Made by a program: the position numbers and the translations under genes | Part shown: piece after piece, positions 1-8,127 of the stretch | How the letters are laid out: each line of letters starts with the position of its first letter | Numbering within the stretch: position 1 is the first letter of the stretch | The notes under the pieces: generated by a model | The model's input: the letters and a program-made list of their open reading frames with translations, nothing else | Databases searched by the model: none | What the model was told of the DNA's origin: nothing | Origin: SIG603 sp963621245 | GTDB taxonomy: Bacteria > Bacillota > Clostridia > Oscillospirales > Acutalibacteraceae | Length of the DNA: 64,000 bases | Assembly: GCA_963621245.1 (NCBI GenBank) | Contig: CAVFCW010000001.1 | Location: 248,001 to 312,000 of the forward strand | Direction: 5' to 3'

Positions 1-310
1 TAGGAATGTTTGTGACGGTCATCATAAGCTTTTTCGGCGTTTTCTTCATTCTGTTTATGCCGATAGCCGCAATCGTACCGATAGCAGTTGAGACAACAGC
101 CGCAATCACGGCGATAATCAATGTGTTTCGAAGTGCCTCGAGAATAAGTCTGTCGGCAAAAAGCTGCTTGTACCACTTGAGAGTGAAGCCGCTGAAAACA
201 GTTCGGCTGTAAGTAGCCGTGTCGTTAAACGAGAATATAATCAAAACGACAATCGGCGCATAAAGGAAAATATACACGAGAGCCGCATAAATCTTGGAGA
301 GTATTTTCAT
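1..310 (-). CDS. potC: Spermidine/putrescine ABC transporter permease PotC (N-terminal part)
   Basis: The first 103 codons are present; the gene continues past the left edge. This would be the second membrane subunit of the polyamine importer, paired with PotB and energised by PotA. The start ATG (308-310) overlaps the potB stop in an ATGA arrangement, which fixes the start and implies translational coupling. The visible protein begins MKILSKIYAALVYIFLYAP, has a first membrane segment at about residues 10-28, a periplasmic-side stretch with FNDT, and a second hydrophobic segment at about 68-88. This matches the N-terminus of PotC-type permeases. The EAA loop that contacts the ATPase is outside the window. 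Identification rests mainly on gene order potA-potB-potC and on this N-terminal pattern. Confidence 0.85.
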   Translation of the reverse strand, partial: MKILSKIYAALVYIFLYAPIVVLIIFSFNDTATYSRTVFSGFTLKWYKQLFADRLILEALRNTLIIAVIAAVVSTAIGTIAAIGINRMKKTPKKLMMTVTNIP

Positions 311-1128
311 ATGAGCATACCTCCTCCCGAGGCGTCGTCGCCCTCGTCGAACTGATTCATAATTCCCATGCATATGAAAATGAGTATCATGAGCACGAGA
401 GAGATAGCCGAGCCGAGGTTCGGGTTGTAGGACGAGCCGAGGAACTGCATATCGATGAGGTCACCGATGAGAAGATTTCCGCCGCCGCCGAGCATTTTTG
501 AGATAATAAAGGTAGAAACCGCAGGAACGAAAACCATGGTTACGCCGCTGATTATTCCCGGCATGGACATGGGGAAAATAACCTTGCGGAAAACCTGATT
601 TTTGTTTGCACCGAGGTCCTCTGCCGCCTCGATAACCGAACCGTCCATTTTTGTGAGAACGGAATAAATCGGTAAAATCATGTAAGGAAGATAGTTGTAA
701 ACCATTCCGAGAACAACCGCACCCGCCGTATTAATCATGTGAATTCTCGGAAGTCCTATGGCGGCAAGAGCATTATTGATGATGCCCTGATCCTCCAAAA
801 GTGACATCCAAGCGTAGGTTCTCAAAAGAAAGTTCATCCACATGGGAACCATTATGAGCATAACAAGCACCGTTTGGGTGCTCACTTTAAGTTTTGAGAT
901 TATATAAGCGAGAGGATAGCCCAAAACGAACGAAACCACCGTTGCTATCGCACCCAAAAGAATGGAGCGCAAAAAGACGTTTGAGTATCTTCCCACCATA
1001 GAGATGTTTTCGAGAGTGAATGCTCCCGACGAATCCGTGAATGCAAAAAAGGCAACCATGAAAAGCGGAACGACAATGAAAATTATCATCCAAACCGTGT
1101 ATGGCGCCGCAATGGCTTTACGCTTCAT
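307..1128 (-). CDS. potB: Spermidine/putrescine ABC transporter permease PotB
   Basis: Inner-membrane permease of the polyamine importer, 273 aa, about the usual length for PotB. Roughly six membrane segments can be seen. The cytoplasmic EAA loop that docks on the ATPase reads EAAEDLGANKNQVFRKVIFP at about residues 168-187. The ATG follows a GGAGGAG ribosome site and overlaps the potA stop by one base (TAATG); the stop overlaps the potC start by four bases. The three genes are therefore one coupled operon. The C-terminus is acidic and Gly-rich, which may be lineage-specific. Substrate (spermidine, putrescine or both) cannot be decided here because the PotD binding protein is outside the window. 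Confidence 0.9.
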   Translation of the reverse strand: MKRKAIAAPYTVWMIIFIVVPLFMVAFFAFTDSSGAFTLENISMVGRYSNVFLRSILLGAIATVVSFVLGYPLAYIISKLKVSTQTVLVMLIMVPMWMNFLLRTYAWMSLLEDQGIINNALAAIGLPRIHMINTAGAVVLGMVYNYLPYMILPIYSVLTKMDGSVIEAAEDLGANKNQVFRKVIFPMSMPGIISGVTMVFVPAVSTFIISKMLGGGGNLLIGDLIDMQFLGSSYNPNLGSAISLVLMILIFICMGIMNQFDEGDDASGGGMLI

Positions 1129-2261
1129 TACTCCTCCTCCTGTGAGTCTTCCTCACCGAGAAGAGCCTCCTCCATCTCGTCCGAGAATGTCGAGTAGTCA
1201 CCGAATGTTCCGGAGTACTTCGACTTCTTCATTACGTGTATATCGTCAGGTGTGAGAGTCAAGCCTATTCTGTCGCCAACTTTGACGAAATCGGTGGACT
1301 GAATCATCCATTTGAAGCCGTCAACGTCTACGATAATCTCGTAGTGAACGCCCTTAAATGTTACGCTTGTAACCTCGCCTATGATGTGTGCGCCCTTGCT
1401 GTCGGCAGGACACATATCGATATCCTCGGGGCGGATAACAACATCGACGGGAGCCATTTTCCCAAAGCCCGAGTCGAGAGATTTAAATCTTATTCCGGCA
1501 ACCTCAACGAGGTAATCCTCAATCATGGTGCCGTCAAGAATATTCGATTCGCCGATGAAGTCGGCAACGAATGCATTCTTCGGTTCGTTATATATATCGG
1601 TAGGAGTGCCGATCTGCTGAATATCGCCGCCGTCCATAACAACTATCGTATCAGACATAGAGAGCGCCTCTTCCTGATCGTGCGTGACGAATACGAACGT
1701 GATTCCGACAGCCTTCTGAATTTTCTTAAGCTCGGTCTGCATATCTTTTCTGAGCTTAAGGTCAAGTGCCGAAAGCGGTTCGTCAAGAAGGAGAACCTTC
1801 GGATCGTTGGCAAGTGCGCGTGCGATTGCAACTCTCTGCTGCTGTCCGCCCGAGAGCTTGTCGATTCCGCGGTGAGCAAGTCCCTTTAAGCTCACCATCT
1901 CCAAAAGCTCGTCTACCTTCGCCTTGATTTCTTTCTCGCTCTTCTTCTTAAGTCTCATTCCGAATGCGATGTTATCGTAAACATTCAGATGCGGAAAAAG
2001 TGCATAGCGCTGAAAAACAGTATTGACGGTGCGCTTGTGCGGAGGAACATCGTTTATTCTCTTACCCTCAAAAAGCACATCACCCGAATCCGGATTGATA
2101 AATCCTGCGATTGTTCTCAAAACCGTTGTCTTACCGCAACCCGATGGTCCCAGTAAGGTGATGAACTCTCCGTCTTTGATGTAAAGATTAAAGTCCTTCA
2201 GCACCTGCTCACCGTCATATGAAACAGCGATATTTTTTAGTGTTATAATTGGTTCTTTCAT
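1128..2261 (-). CDS. potA: Spermidine/putrescine ABC transporter ATP-binding protein PotA
   Basis: ATPase of the polyamine importer, 377 aa from the chosen start. Walker A is GPSGCGKTT near residue 38, the ABC signature is LSGGQQQRVAIARA, and Walker B is VLLLDEPLSALD, followed by the switch histidine in FVTHD. A C-terminal TOBE-type domain follows, ending in an acidic tail rich in Glu and Asp. An in-frame ATG exists 18 bases upstream (2279), but the ATG at 2261 is preceded by GGGGGTTGG at good spacing, so 2261 is preferred. It is the first gene of potABC. Regulation probably lies in the long structured leader between the promoter at about 2600 and this start. Confidence 0.92.
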   Translation of the reverse strand: MKEPIITLKNIAVSYDGEQVLKDFNLYIKDGEFITLLGPSGCGKTTVLRTIAGFINPDSGDVLFEGKRINDVPPHKRTVNTVFQRYALFPHLNVYDNIAFGMRLKKKSEKEIKAKVDELLEMVSLKGLAHRGIDKLSGGQQQRVAIARALANDPKVLLLDEPLSALDLKLRKDMQTELKKIQKAVGITFVFVTHDQEEALSMSDTIVVMDGGDIQQIGTPTDIYNEPKNAFVADFIGESNILDGTMIEDYLVEVAGIRFKSLDSGFGKMAPVDVVIRPEDIDMCPADSKGAHIIGEVTSVTFKGVHYEIIVDVDGFKWMIQSTDFVKVGDRIGLTLTPDDIHVMKKSKYSGTFGDYSTFSDEMEEALLGEEDSQEEE

Positions 2262-2590
2262 AAGCCAACCCCCAAACAATAAGATCTTCGGCTCCGCACC
2301 ACACAGAAATTTAATGCGGAACTGCGGCCGGACTTAAAGTTTCCGACCTGACGATAAGTTTTCGTTGATTTGCGGTGTATGTTTTTTCCTTTGTTTGCAA
2401 TCAGATTTCAACGAATCTCACCGAACTTCCGGGATTTCCCCGTACCAGACAAATTCTGTGAACACGCCCATTGTCAAAAGAGCATGTCGTGATTTTCACG
2501 TGGCATTTAGCCTCACAGAGCTCTGCGCTGCCTTATTTTTTGAAGCATTAAAGCCTTTCGACCTCCTGCATTTTGCAAATTACATACGCA
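2262..2590 (-). promoter_or_regulatory. Long hairpin-rich 5' leader of potABC
   Basis: About 330 nt separate the likely transcription start (near 2590) from the potA ATG. Read on the minus strand, this RNA can form several hairpins. Examples are a CAGAGCTCTG palindrome inside a GGCA/TGCC stem, CGTG/CACG, CGGG/CCCG, AGATT/AATCT, GGTCGGA/TCCGGCC and TCCGCA/TGCGGA. Two stems, GACAA/TTGTC and ACATGC/GCGTGT, compete for the same bases near 2455-2485. No T-box or known riboswitch signature was recognised. It may be a cis-regulatory RNA. Confidence 0.4.
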
Positions 2591-2596
2591 AGTAAT

Positions 2597-2625
2597 AATT
2601 TACTGATTTTCACATAAAAAGTCAA
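2597..2625 (-). promoter_or_regulatory. Candidate promoter of potABC
   Basis: Minus-strand TTGACT, 17-base spacer, TAAATT. The -35 is near consensus and the -10 matches 4 of 6. It would start transcription near 2590. Confidence 0.5.
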
Positions 2626-2693
2626 GAAAAATCTGTGTAAAGTTATTGTGGTAATTTCATACACAAAATTTACTGTTTCTAAGCCCAACAAAA

Positions 2694-2729
2694 AACATCG
2701 GACGATAGTTTTTTCCATCGTCCGATGTT
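2694..2729 (-). terminator. Terminator after metH
   Basis: A near-perfect inverted repeat of about 14 bp with a six-base A/T loop lies just after the metH stop. On the minus strand it is followed by a T run (TTTTTTG), a typical rho-independent terminator. Confidence 0.9.
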
Positions 2730-2734
2730 AGTTT

Positions 2735-5143
2735 TTATTTGTTTGCGTAATAATTTTCTGTGAATCTCACGGTGTCCATTGCGTCTTTGCCGTAAAAATC
2801 GGCATGTATCATATCGGCATAATCCTGAGTTAAAACCGCTCCGCCCACAACAACCGTTATACTGCTGTCATAATTGTGAAGAAGCTCAATCGTCTCCTGC
2901 ATGGCGGGAACGGTCGTCGTCATAAGAGCCGAAAGTCCCACAAGCTTGCAGTTGTGCTTTATGCACGCATCAAGAACAGCTTCGGGCGGCACATCCTTAC
3001 CGAGATCGTACACCTTGTAGCCGTAGCTTTCAAGCATTACTTTTACGATGTTTTTTCCTATGTCGTGAATGTCGCCTTTAACCGTACAAAGAACCATCTC
3101 GCCCTTTTGCGCACCGTCGGACGAAGGCATTTTCCTTTTTACCTCCTCGAATGCTGCTGTTGCGGCATCGGCACTCATAAGAAGCTGAGGCAAATAAGCC
3201 TTGCCCTTTTCAAACGCGTCGCCTATCTCATTAAGTGCGGGAATGACATGATCGCTTATGAGCGAAAGCGGCTCGCTTGTCTCAAGCAAATCTTTTGCCG
3301 CCGAAACGGCTGCGTCCTTCATTCCTTTTACGACAGCATACTTTAGCGGCGATCCGCTTTGAGTTTCTGCCACGGAAGCGGTCTTTGCACCCGTACCGCT
3401 GACAAGCACCTCGTCACCGAGAGAATCGGCATAAGAAATATAATTAACGCATGCCTCATCCATATTGTGAAGCGCCATAAATGTGTAGTAAGCGTCAAGC
3501 ATATTTCTCGAGTAAGGATTCATAATTGCGCAGTTTAAGCCCTTTTCGAGACAACAGGTATAAAAGGTTGCTGTTATCTTTTCGCGTTTGGGAAGGCCGA
3601 AACTTATGTTGGAAATTCCGAGTGAGGACTTCATGCCCATTTTGTGAAGCATCTCAACCGTGCGAAGAGTTTCAAGCGCCGCAGAGGTATCGGAAGAAAT
3701 GGTCAGAGCGAGCGGATCCACTATAATATCCTTTTTCTCTATTCCCCATTTTGCCGCCTCGTCAACTATATTGTTTACTATCGCAATTCTCTCCTCGGCT
3801 GTTTTTGGAATACCACTTTCGTCCATTGTGAGTGCGATGAGAGTTCCGCCGTATTTTTTCACGAGCGGAAAAACAGCGTCCATTTTCTCTTTTTCGCCGT
3901 TGACGGAGTTTATAAGTGCTTTGCCGTTGTAAATTCTCATGGCGGCACTTAAAACCTCGGGGGATGACGAATCTATCTGAAGCGGAACATCGGTAACGGA
4001 CTGAAGCTCTTTGATCACCTTGACCATAACTTCTTTTTCGTCAATCTCGGGAAGTCCCACATTGACATCGAGAATATGCACGCCCGCATCAACCTGCTTT
4101 AAAGCCTCCTCGAGAATATAAGCGTAGTTGCCCGATCTCAGTGCTTCCTTGACTCTTTTTTTGCCCGTTGGGTTAATTCTCTCGCCGATAAGCGTAGGCT
4201 TTTCGTCAATCACAACAGCGCTAGTGTAAGACGATACCGCCGTTATATCTTTCTTTGTCGGATAAGAGAACGGCAAATCCTTTGTGCTTTCCACAAGCTT
4301 ATTTATATACTCGGGAGTTGTGCCGCAACAGCCTCCCAAAATCAAAGCGCCCTTCTCGGCGATTGTGCGCATATATTCGCAGAATTCGTCCGCATCAACA
4401 TTATAAACAGTCTTGCCGTCCCTCACCTCGGGAAGCCCTGCGTTGGGCTTTACGATGACGGGAACGGATGCGCAGTTCATAAATCTCTCAACCGAGGGAA
4501 TCATCTTGTCGGGACCCAAAGAACAGTTCATTCCTATGGCGTCTGCGCCCATTCCCTCGAGCATAGCCGTCATTGCCTCGGGGCTTGCGCCCGTCATAAG
4601 CTTTGAGCCCTCGTCATATACATTCATGACGAACACGGGTAGATCCGAATTTTCCTTAACGGCAAGCAAAGCCGCCTTTGTCTCAAGAGAATCGTTCATC
4701 GTCTCAATTATAACGAGGTCAACTCCGAGATTTTTCGCAACGTTCACATTTGCGGTGTAAACATCCACGCAGTCCTCAAAGCTTAAATCGCCAAGCGGCT
4801 CCAAAAGTCTGCCTGTGGGGCCCATATCGAATGCGATGTATTTTTCTTCTCTGTCATCAGCCGCCTTGTGAGCAAGCTCTATTGCCGCTTCAATAAGCTC
4901 CGCATAGTTATCGTATTTAAGCTTATTGACGCCGAACGTGTTCGTGTTGAAAACATCGCTTCCCGCATCGAGATAAGAATTATACAAATCGAGTATCTTT
5001 TTGGGGTGAGTGAGATTCCACATCTCGGGGGCTTCGCCGGGTAAAAGTCCCTCGGACTGGAGCACAGATCCCGTGCCGCCGTCAAGATAAACTCTTCTCT
5101 CCCTCATAAGATCGGTTATTTTCTTTTTTTCGGTATTTGACAT
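2735..5143 (-). CDS. metH: Cobalamin-dependent methionine synthase (core, without activation domain)
   Basis: Transfers the methyl group of 5-methyl-tetrahydrofolate to homocysteine through B12, 802 aa. Domains in order: homocysteine-binding barrel (about 1-290) with zinc ligands in GMNCSLG and GGCCG; pterin-binding barrel (about 310-600, starting LIGERINPTGKK); cobalamin cap and Rossmann module (about 610-802) with the DIHDIG motif whose His ligates cobalt. The C-terminal SAM-binding activation domain of the roughly 1200-aa E. coli enzyme is missing, and a separate gene just upstream (5156-5743) encodes it. The gene is last in metF - activation protein - metH, 12 bases after its neighbour, and is followed by a strong terminator. 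The short form is well known in Clostridia. Confidence 0.95.
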   Translation of the reverse strand: MSNTEKKKITDLMRERRVYLDGGTGSVLQSEGLLPGEAPEMWNLTHPKKILDLYNSYLDAGSDVFNTNTFGVNKLKYDNYAELIEAAIELAHKAADDREEKYIAFDMGPTGRLLEPLGDLSFEDCVDVYTANVNVAKNLGVDLVIIETMNDSLETKAALLAVKENSDLPVFVMNVYDEGSKLMTGASPEAMTAMLEGMGADAIGMNCSLGPDKMIPSVERFMNCASVPVIVKPNAGLPEVRDGKTVYNVDADEFCEYMRTIAEKGALILGGCCGTTPEYINKLVESTKDLPFSYPTKKDITAVSSYTSAVVIDEKPTLIGERINPTGKKRVKEALRSGNYAYILEEALKQVDAGVHILDVNVGLPEIDEKEVMVKVIKELQSVTDVPLQIDSSSPEVLSAAMRIYNGKALINSVNGEKEKMDAVFPLVKKYGGTLIALTMDESGIPKTAEERIAIVNNIVDEAAKWGIEKKDIIVDPLALTISSDTSAALETLRTVEMLHKMGMKSSLGISNISFGLPKREKITATFYTCCLEKGLNCAIMNPYSRNMLDAYYTFMALHNMDEACVNYISYADSLGDEVLVSGTGAKTASVAETQSGSPLKYAVVKGMKDAAVSAAKDLLETSEPLSLISDHVIPALNEIGDAFEKGKAYLPQLLMSADAATAAFEEVKRKMPSSDGAQKGEMVLCTVKGDIHDIGKNIVKVMLESYGYKVYDLGKDVPPEAVLDACIKHNCKLVGLSALMTTTVPAMQETIELLHNYDSSITVVVGGAVLTQDYADMIHADFYGKDAMDTVRFTENYYANK

Positions 5144-5155
5144 ATAAGCCTCCGA

Positions 5156-5743
5156 TCAGTTTTTCTCACCTATGAACGCCGTGACAGATTTCATCGGGCT
5201 CATCAAAAAAGTTGAGTTCAAAGTTATTCCCAAAAGCTTTGCGGCATTGACTGCCTCCACAACATTCGGCTGAACCGAAAGCGGAACATCGCCGAATCCC
5301 GGGGAAAATCTTGGGTAACATTCTTTTCCCTTCGCAATATACTTGTTTGCGTAATCCGCAAGAGCCTCGGCATAAGCAGAAGCAAGTCCGTCTGTCACAA
5401 AATATTTTGCACTTCCAAGCTTTGAGAGTTTCGCAAGAAGTCTGTCCGTGCCGTGACCTATTGTTGCGGCAAAGGTATATACCCTCTTTGCTCCGCGCAA
5501 ATTTTTCGTGAGTTTCTCCGAATTTATTTTCACATATCCGAGGTCTATCAAATTATCATCACCGTAAAAAGCTTCGCTGACGGTAAAGCTGAATTTGGGA
5601 GTGATAACCTTTTTTAATTCATTCAGGCAATCATCGATAAATTCGTCCGTGTAACCTCTTTGTATGCCAAGGCGGTAAGCAACCTCGTTTGTATTTAGCG
5701 TTAATTCGTCGGCAGAAACTGACTTGTATATAATCTCTGCCAT
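5156..5743 (-). CDS. Stand-alone MetH activation (SAM-binding) domain protein
   Basis: A 195-aa protein matching the C-terminal reactivation domain of B12-dependent methionine synthase. In MetH this domain binds S-adenosylmethionine and re-methylates cobalamin after it has been oxidised. The SAM-site signature is RFSPGFGD at about residues 144-151 and the end reads LMSPMKSVTAFIG, both characteristic of the fold. It abuts metF with no gap (the metF TAA is followed at once by this ATG) and precedes metH by 12 bases. The most economical reading is that it acts in trans on the short MetH encoded next to it. An electron donor for the reactivation is not encoded nearby. Confidence 0.87.
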   Translation of the reverse strand: MAEIIYKSVSADELTLNTNEVAYRLGIQRGYTDEFIDDCLNELKKVITPKFSFTVSEAFYGDDNLIDLGYVKINSEKLTKNLRGAKRVYTFAATIGHGTDRLLAKLSKLGSAKYFVTDGLASAYAEALADYANKYIAKGKECYPRFSPGFGDVPLSVQPNVVEAVNAAKLLGITLNSTFLMSPMKSVTAFIGEKN

Positions 5744-6604
5744 TTACTTTATAATCTCGCTTACGTTATCCATAATCTGCTTTGCAACATCGGGCTTGTT
5801 CATGGTGTAAACGTGGACAGCATTGAAACCGTTTGCGTAAAGATCGATTATCTGCTCGGTTGCGAATGCAATTCCCGCCTGACGCATAACTGCCGGATTT
5901 GAACCGTAACGGTCAACTATTCTCAAAAAGCTCTGCGGAACAAAAGAGTTAGAAAGTTTTGCGGCTGTTGCAACCTGTCTTGCGTTTGTTATCGGCATAA
6001 TTCCCGGAACAACGGGAACGTCAATACCCGCTTTTAAAAGTCGATACATGAAGTTGTAGAGAATATCATTCGAGAAGAACATCTGCGTGACAAGATATTC
6101 GCATCCGGCGTCAACCTTTTTCTTAAGGTTTTCGATATCATCCGCCGCCGACTTTGAATCGGGGTGAGTCTCGGGGTAGCATGCGCCGCCTATGCAGAAA
6201 TCGCCGTATTTCTTTATGTCCTCAATAAGTTCACTCGCATAGTGATAGTCGAGGTTTTCCATGCTCATTCCCTTGGGAATATCACCGCGAAGCGCCAAAA
6301 TATTCTCTATGCCCTTTGAAGAGAGAAGATCTAACTGTTCTCTTACCTTTTCCTTTGTTGAAGAAATGCACGAAAGGTGAGAAACAGGTGTAGTTCCCGC
6401 CTTTAAAAGCTCCTCAGAAATATCAGCAGTAAACTGACTTGTTCCGCCGCCCGCACCGTACGTAACACTCATGTAGCTCGGTTTGAGTTTGGCAATTTGA
6501 AGTGCCGTATCTTTCACAGGTTCAAAAATTTCCTCTGTCTTGGGAGGAAAAACCTCAAGCGAAAAGCTTGGTTTTTCTGCGTTTATAATGTCTGTTACTC
6601 TCAT
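5744..6604 (-). CDS. metF: 5,10-methylenetetrahydrofolate reductase
   Basis: Reduces 5,10-methylene-THF to 5-methyl-THF, the methyl donor for the downstream MetH; 286 aa, typical of the bacterial enzyme. The N-terminus carries the SLEVFPPKTE motif holding the catalytic Glu, followed by the conserved YMSVTYGAGGGTS, and later HPDS and QMFFSND, all hallmarks of the FAD-binding barrel. The start follows AGAGAGG at normal spacing. It is the first gene of the metF - activation domain - metH operon, with a good promoter 45 bases upstream. No SAM riboswitch or T-box is seen, because the leader is only about 40 nt. Confidence 0.95.
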   Translation of the reverse strand: MRVTDIINAEKPSFSLEVFPPKTEEIFEPVKDTALQIAKLKPSYMSVTYGAGGGTSQFTADISEELLKAGTTPVSHLSCISSTKEKVREQLDLLSSKGIENILALRGDIPKGMSMENLDYHYASELIEDIKKYGDFCIGGACYPETHPDSKSAADDIENLKKKVDAGCEYLVTQMFFSNDILYNFMYRLLKAGIDVPVVPGIMPITNARQVATAAKLSNSFVPQSFLRIVDRYGSNPAVMRQAGIAFATEQIIDLYANGFNAVHVYTMNKPDVAKQIMDNVSEIIK

Positions 6605-6649
6605 TATATTGGGCCTCTCTAATAAGTATTTTCTATTATTAATTTTTTT

Positions 6650-6678
6650 ATCATATCATACCAATAGGTTTTAATCAA
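6650..6678 (-). promoter_or_regulatory. Promoter of the metF-metH operon
   Basis: Minus-strand TTGATT, 17-base spacer, TATGAT (5 of 6 in the -10). Transcription would start near 6643. Confidence 0.65.
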
Positions 6679-6740
6679 GCTTTGCTGCCGCTCGAATACC
6701 CTTATTTACATATATGAAAGGCTTACCGTAATTTTCACGA

Positions 6741-6769
6741 TTGACAAATAATAAATTGAGTGATACATT
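6741..6769 (+). promoter_or_regulatory. Promoter of the M24 aminopeptidase gene
   Basis: TTGACA, 17-base spacer, TACATT. The -35 is perfect. The start site would be near 6776, directly before a perfect inverted repeat. Confidence 0.65.
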
Positions 6770-6778
6770 TTGCCTGTA

Positions 6779-6797
6779 TGCATATTTCCGATATGCA
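6779..6797. promoter_or_regulatory. Inverted repeat at the start site, possible operator
   Basis: Perfect 7-bp arms TGCATAT and ATATGCA separated by five bases, located at the predicted +3 to +21 of the aminopeptidase transcript. The position suits a repressor site. Confidence 0.35.
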
Positions 6798-6822
6798 AAT
6801 TTCAAATGGGAGTGTATAGAAA

Positions 6823-8073
6823 ATGATAAACACGTTTTTTAAAGGAAACCGAGAAAAACTCTATGAGAGTTTGCCGGACAAAACCGTCCTGCTTTTGTTC
6901 TCGGGCAAAGAGATTAGAAAAACAGCCGATGAATTTTACGGCTTTTATGCAGACCGCTCCTTCGTCTACATGACAGGCATCGAACAGAAAGAAAGTATTC
7001 TCGTAGCAGAAAAGCTTAACGGAAAGACAAGCGAAAAGCTTTTCGTTCTGCCTCCCGACGCTTTTGCCGAGAGATGGACGGGCAAGCGACTCAAGGCTGA
7101 CGAGATATATAATAAGGGTATGATTGAAAATGTCGATCAGCTACCTAAATTTGACGCTTATTTCCACAAGCTTATGCTAAGCGGCAAATTTGAGAATGTC
7201 GCCCTCGACCTCTACAAGTGCGATCCCGGTGACCGTGACCGAGCTTCTCACAGCTTTGTCAAAGAGAAACTTTCTCACTATCCGTCGGCAAACATTATCG
7301 ATGTTTTCCCGCAGATAAGAAATCAGAGAACCATTAAACAGCCTTGCGAGATTGAGGCTATGAGAGAAGCTGCAAAAATCACAAGAGCGGGCATTGTTGC
7401 CATGATGAAAGCTTCCAAACCGGGAATGTATGAGTACGAGTACAAAGCAGAATTTGACAGAGAGCTCACAAGACACGGCTGCCTCGAGCCCGCTTTCCCG
7501 TCAATCATTTCTGCCGGTGAGAACAACTTCTGCATTCACTACTATGCTTACACGGGTCAGGCTAAAGACGGCGATATGATTCTCAACGACGTCGGTGCAA
7601 AGTACGATTTTGAGGGCAACGATGTTTCGAGAGGCTGGCCGTGCAACGGAAAATTCACAGAGAGACAGCGCATTATGTATGAGTGTGCATACAACACAAG
7701 CGAGTACATGTTCTCTGTTGTCAAGCCGGGAATTCCCATGGCAGAGGTTGACGTAATGGTCAAAAAGTACTGCTGTGAACAGCTCAAAAAAGTCGGACTT
7801 ATGGATTCGTTCGAGAACATAGGAAAGCTTATGTGGCATAACGGCGCACATCATGTCGGATTTGACACTCACGACCTCACCGATATGGAAAGACCCGTAA
7901 CGGCGGGCGAAGTTTTCTGCATAGATGTCGGAATTTACAACGAGGACTGGGGCATCGGTTTCAGAGTTGAAGATAACCTTTTGGTCACCGAGGACGGATG
8001 CGAGAACCTCACCGCATGCGTTCCGAGAACAATCGAAGAGATCGAAGCAATTATGGCAGGAGAAAAAGAATGA
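6823..8073 (+). CDS. M24 family metallopeptidase (Xaa-Pro aminopeptidase type)
   Basis: Cytosolic two-metal aminopeptidase that would remove an N-terminal residue ahead of proline; 416 aa. The N-terminal creatinase-like domain covers about 1-165 and the pita-bread catalytic domain about 170-416. Metal ligands by alignment: D256 in NDVGA, D267 in NDVSR, H344 in GAHHVGFDTHD and E383 in FRVEDN. The fourth carboxylate, normally Glu in the EPGxY motif, is Asp368 here (CIDVGIY). That conservative change may mark a subfamily. The start follows GGGAG. The promoter at 6741 serves it, and the GH127 gene 54 bases downstream may be co-transcribed. Confidence 0.88.
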   Translation: MINTFFKGNREKLYESLPDKTVLLLFSGKEIRKTADEFYGFYADRSFVYMTGIEQKESILVAEKLNGKTSEKLFVLPPDAFAERWTGKRLKADEIYNKGMIENVDQLPKFDAYFHKLMLSGKFENVALDLYKCDPGDRDRASHSFVKEKLSHYPSANIIDVFPQIRNQRTIKQPCEIEAMREAAKITRAGIVAMMKASKPGMYEYEYKAEFDRELTRHGCLEPAFPSIISAGENNFCIHYYAYTGQAKDGDMILNDVGAKYDFEGNDVSRGWPCNGKFTERQRIMYECAYNTSEYMFSVVKPGIPMAEVDVMVKKYCCEQLKKVGLMDSFENIGKLMWHNGAHHVGFDTHDLTDMERPVTAGEVFCIDVGIYNEDWGIGFRVEDNLLVTEDGCENLTACVPRTIEEIEAIMAGEKE

Positions 8074-8127
8074 GAGGAGAATATGACACCTTAACCCAAG
8101 GAAAATTCATATTCAAACGGTGAAAAA

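Noticed and set aside
2365..2595. Plus-strand frame of 76 codons upstream of potA
   Set aside because: No ribosome site; it overlaps the structured potABC leader on the other strand.
6605..6740. SAM riboswitch or T-box in front of metF
   Set aside because: The predicted leader is only about 40 nt and contains none of the conserved motifs.
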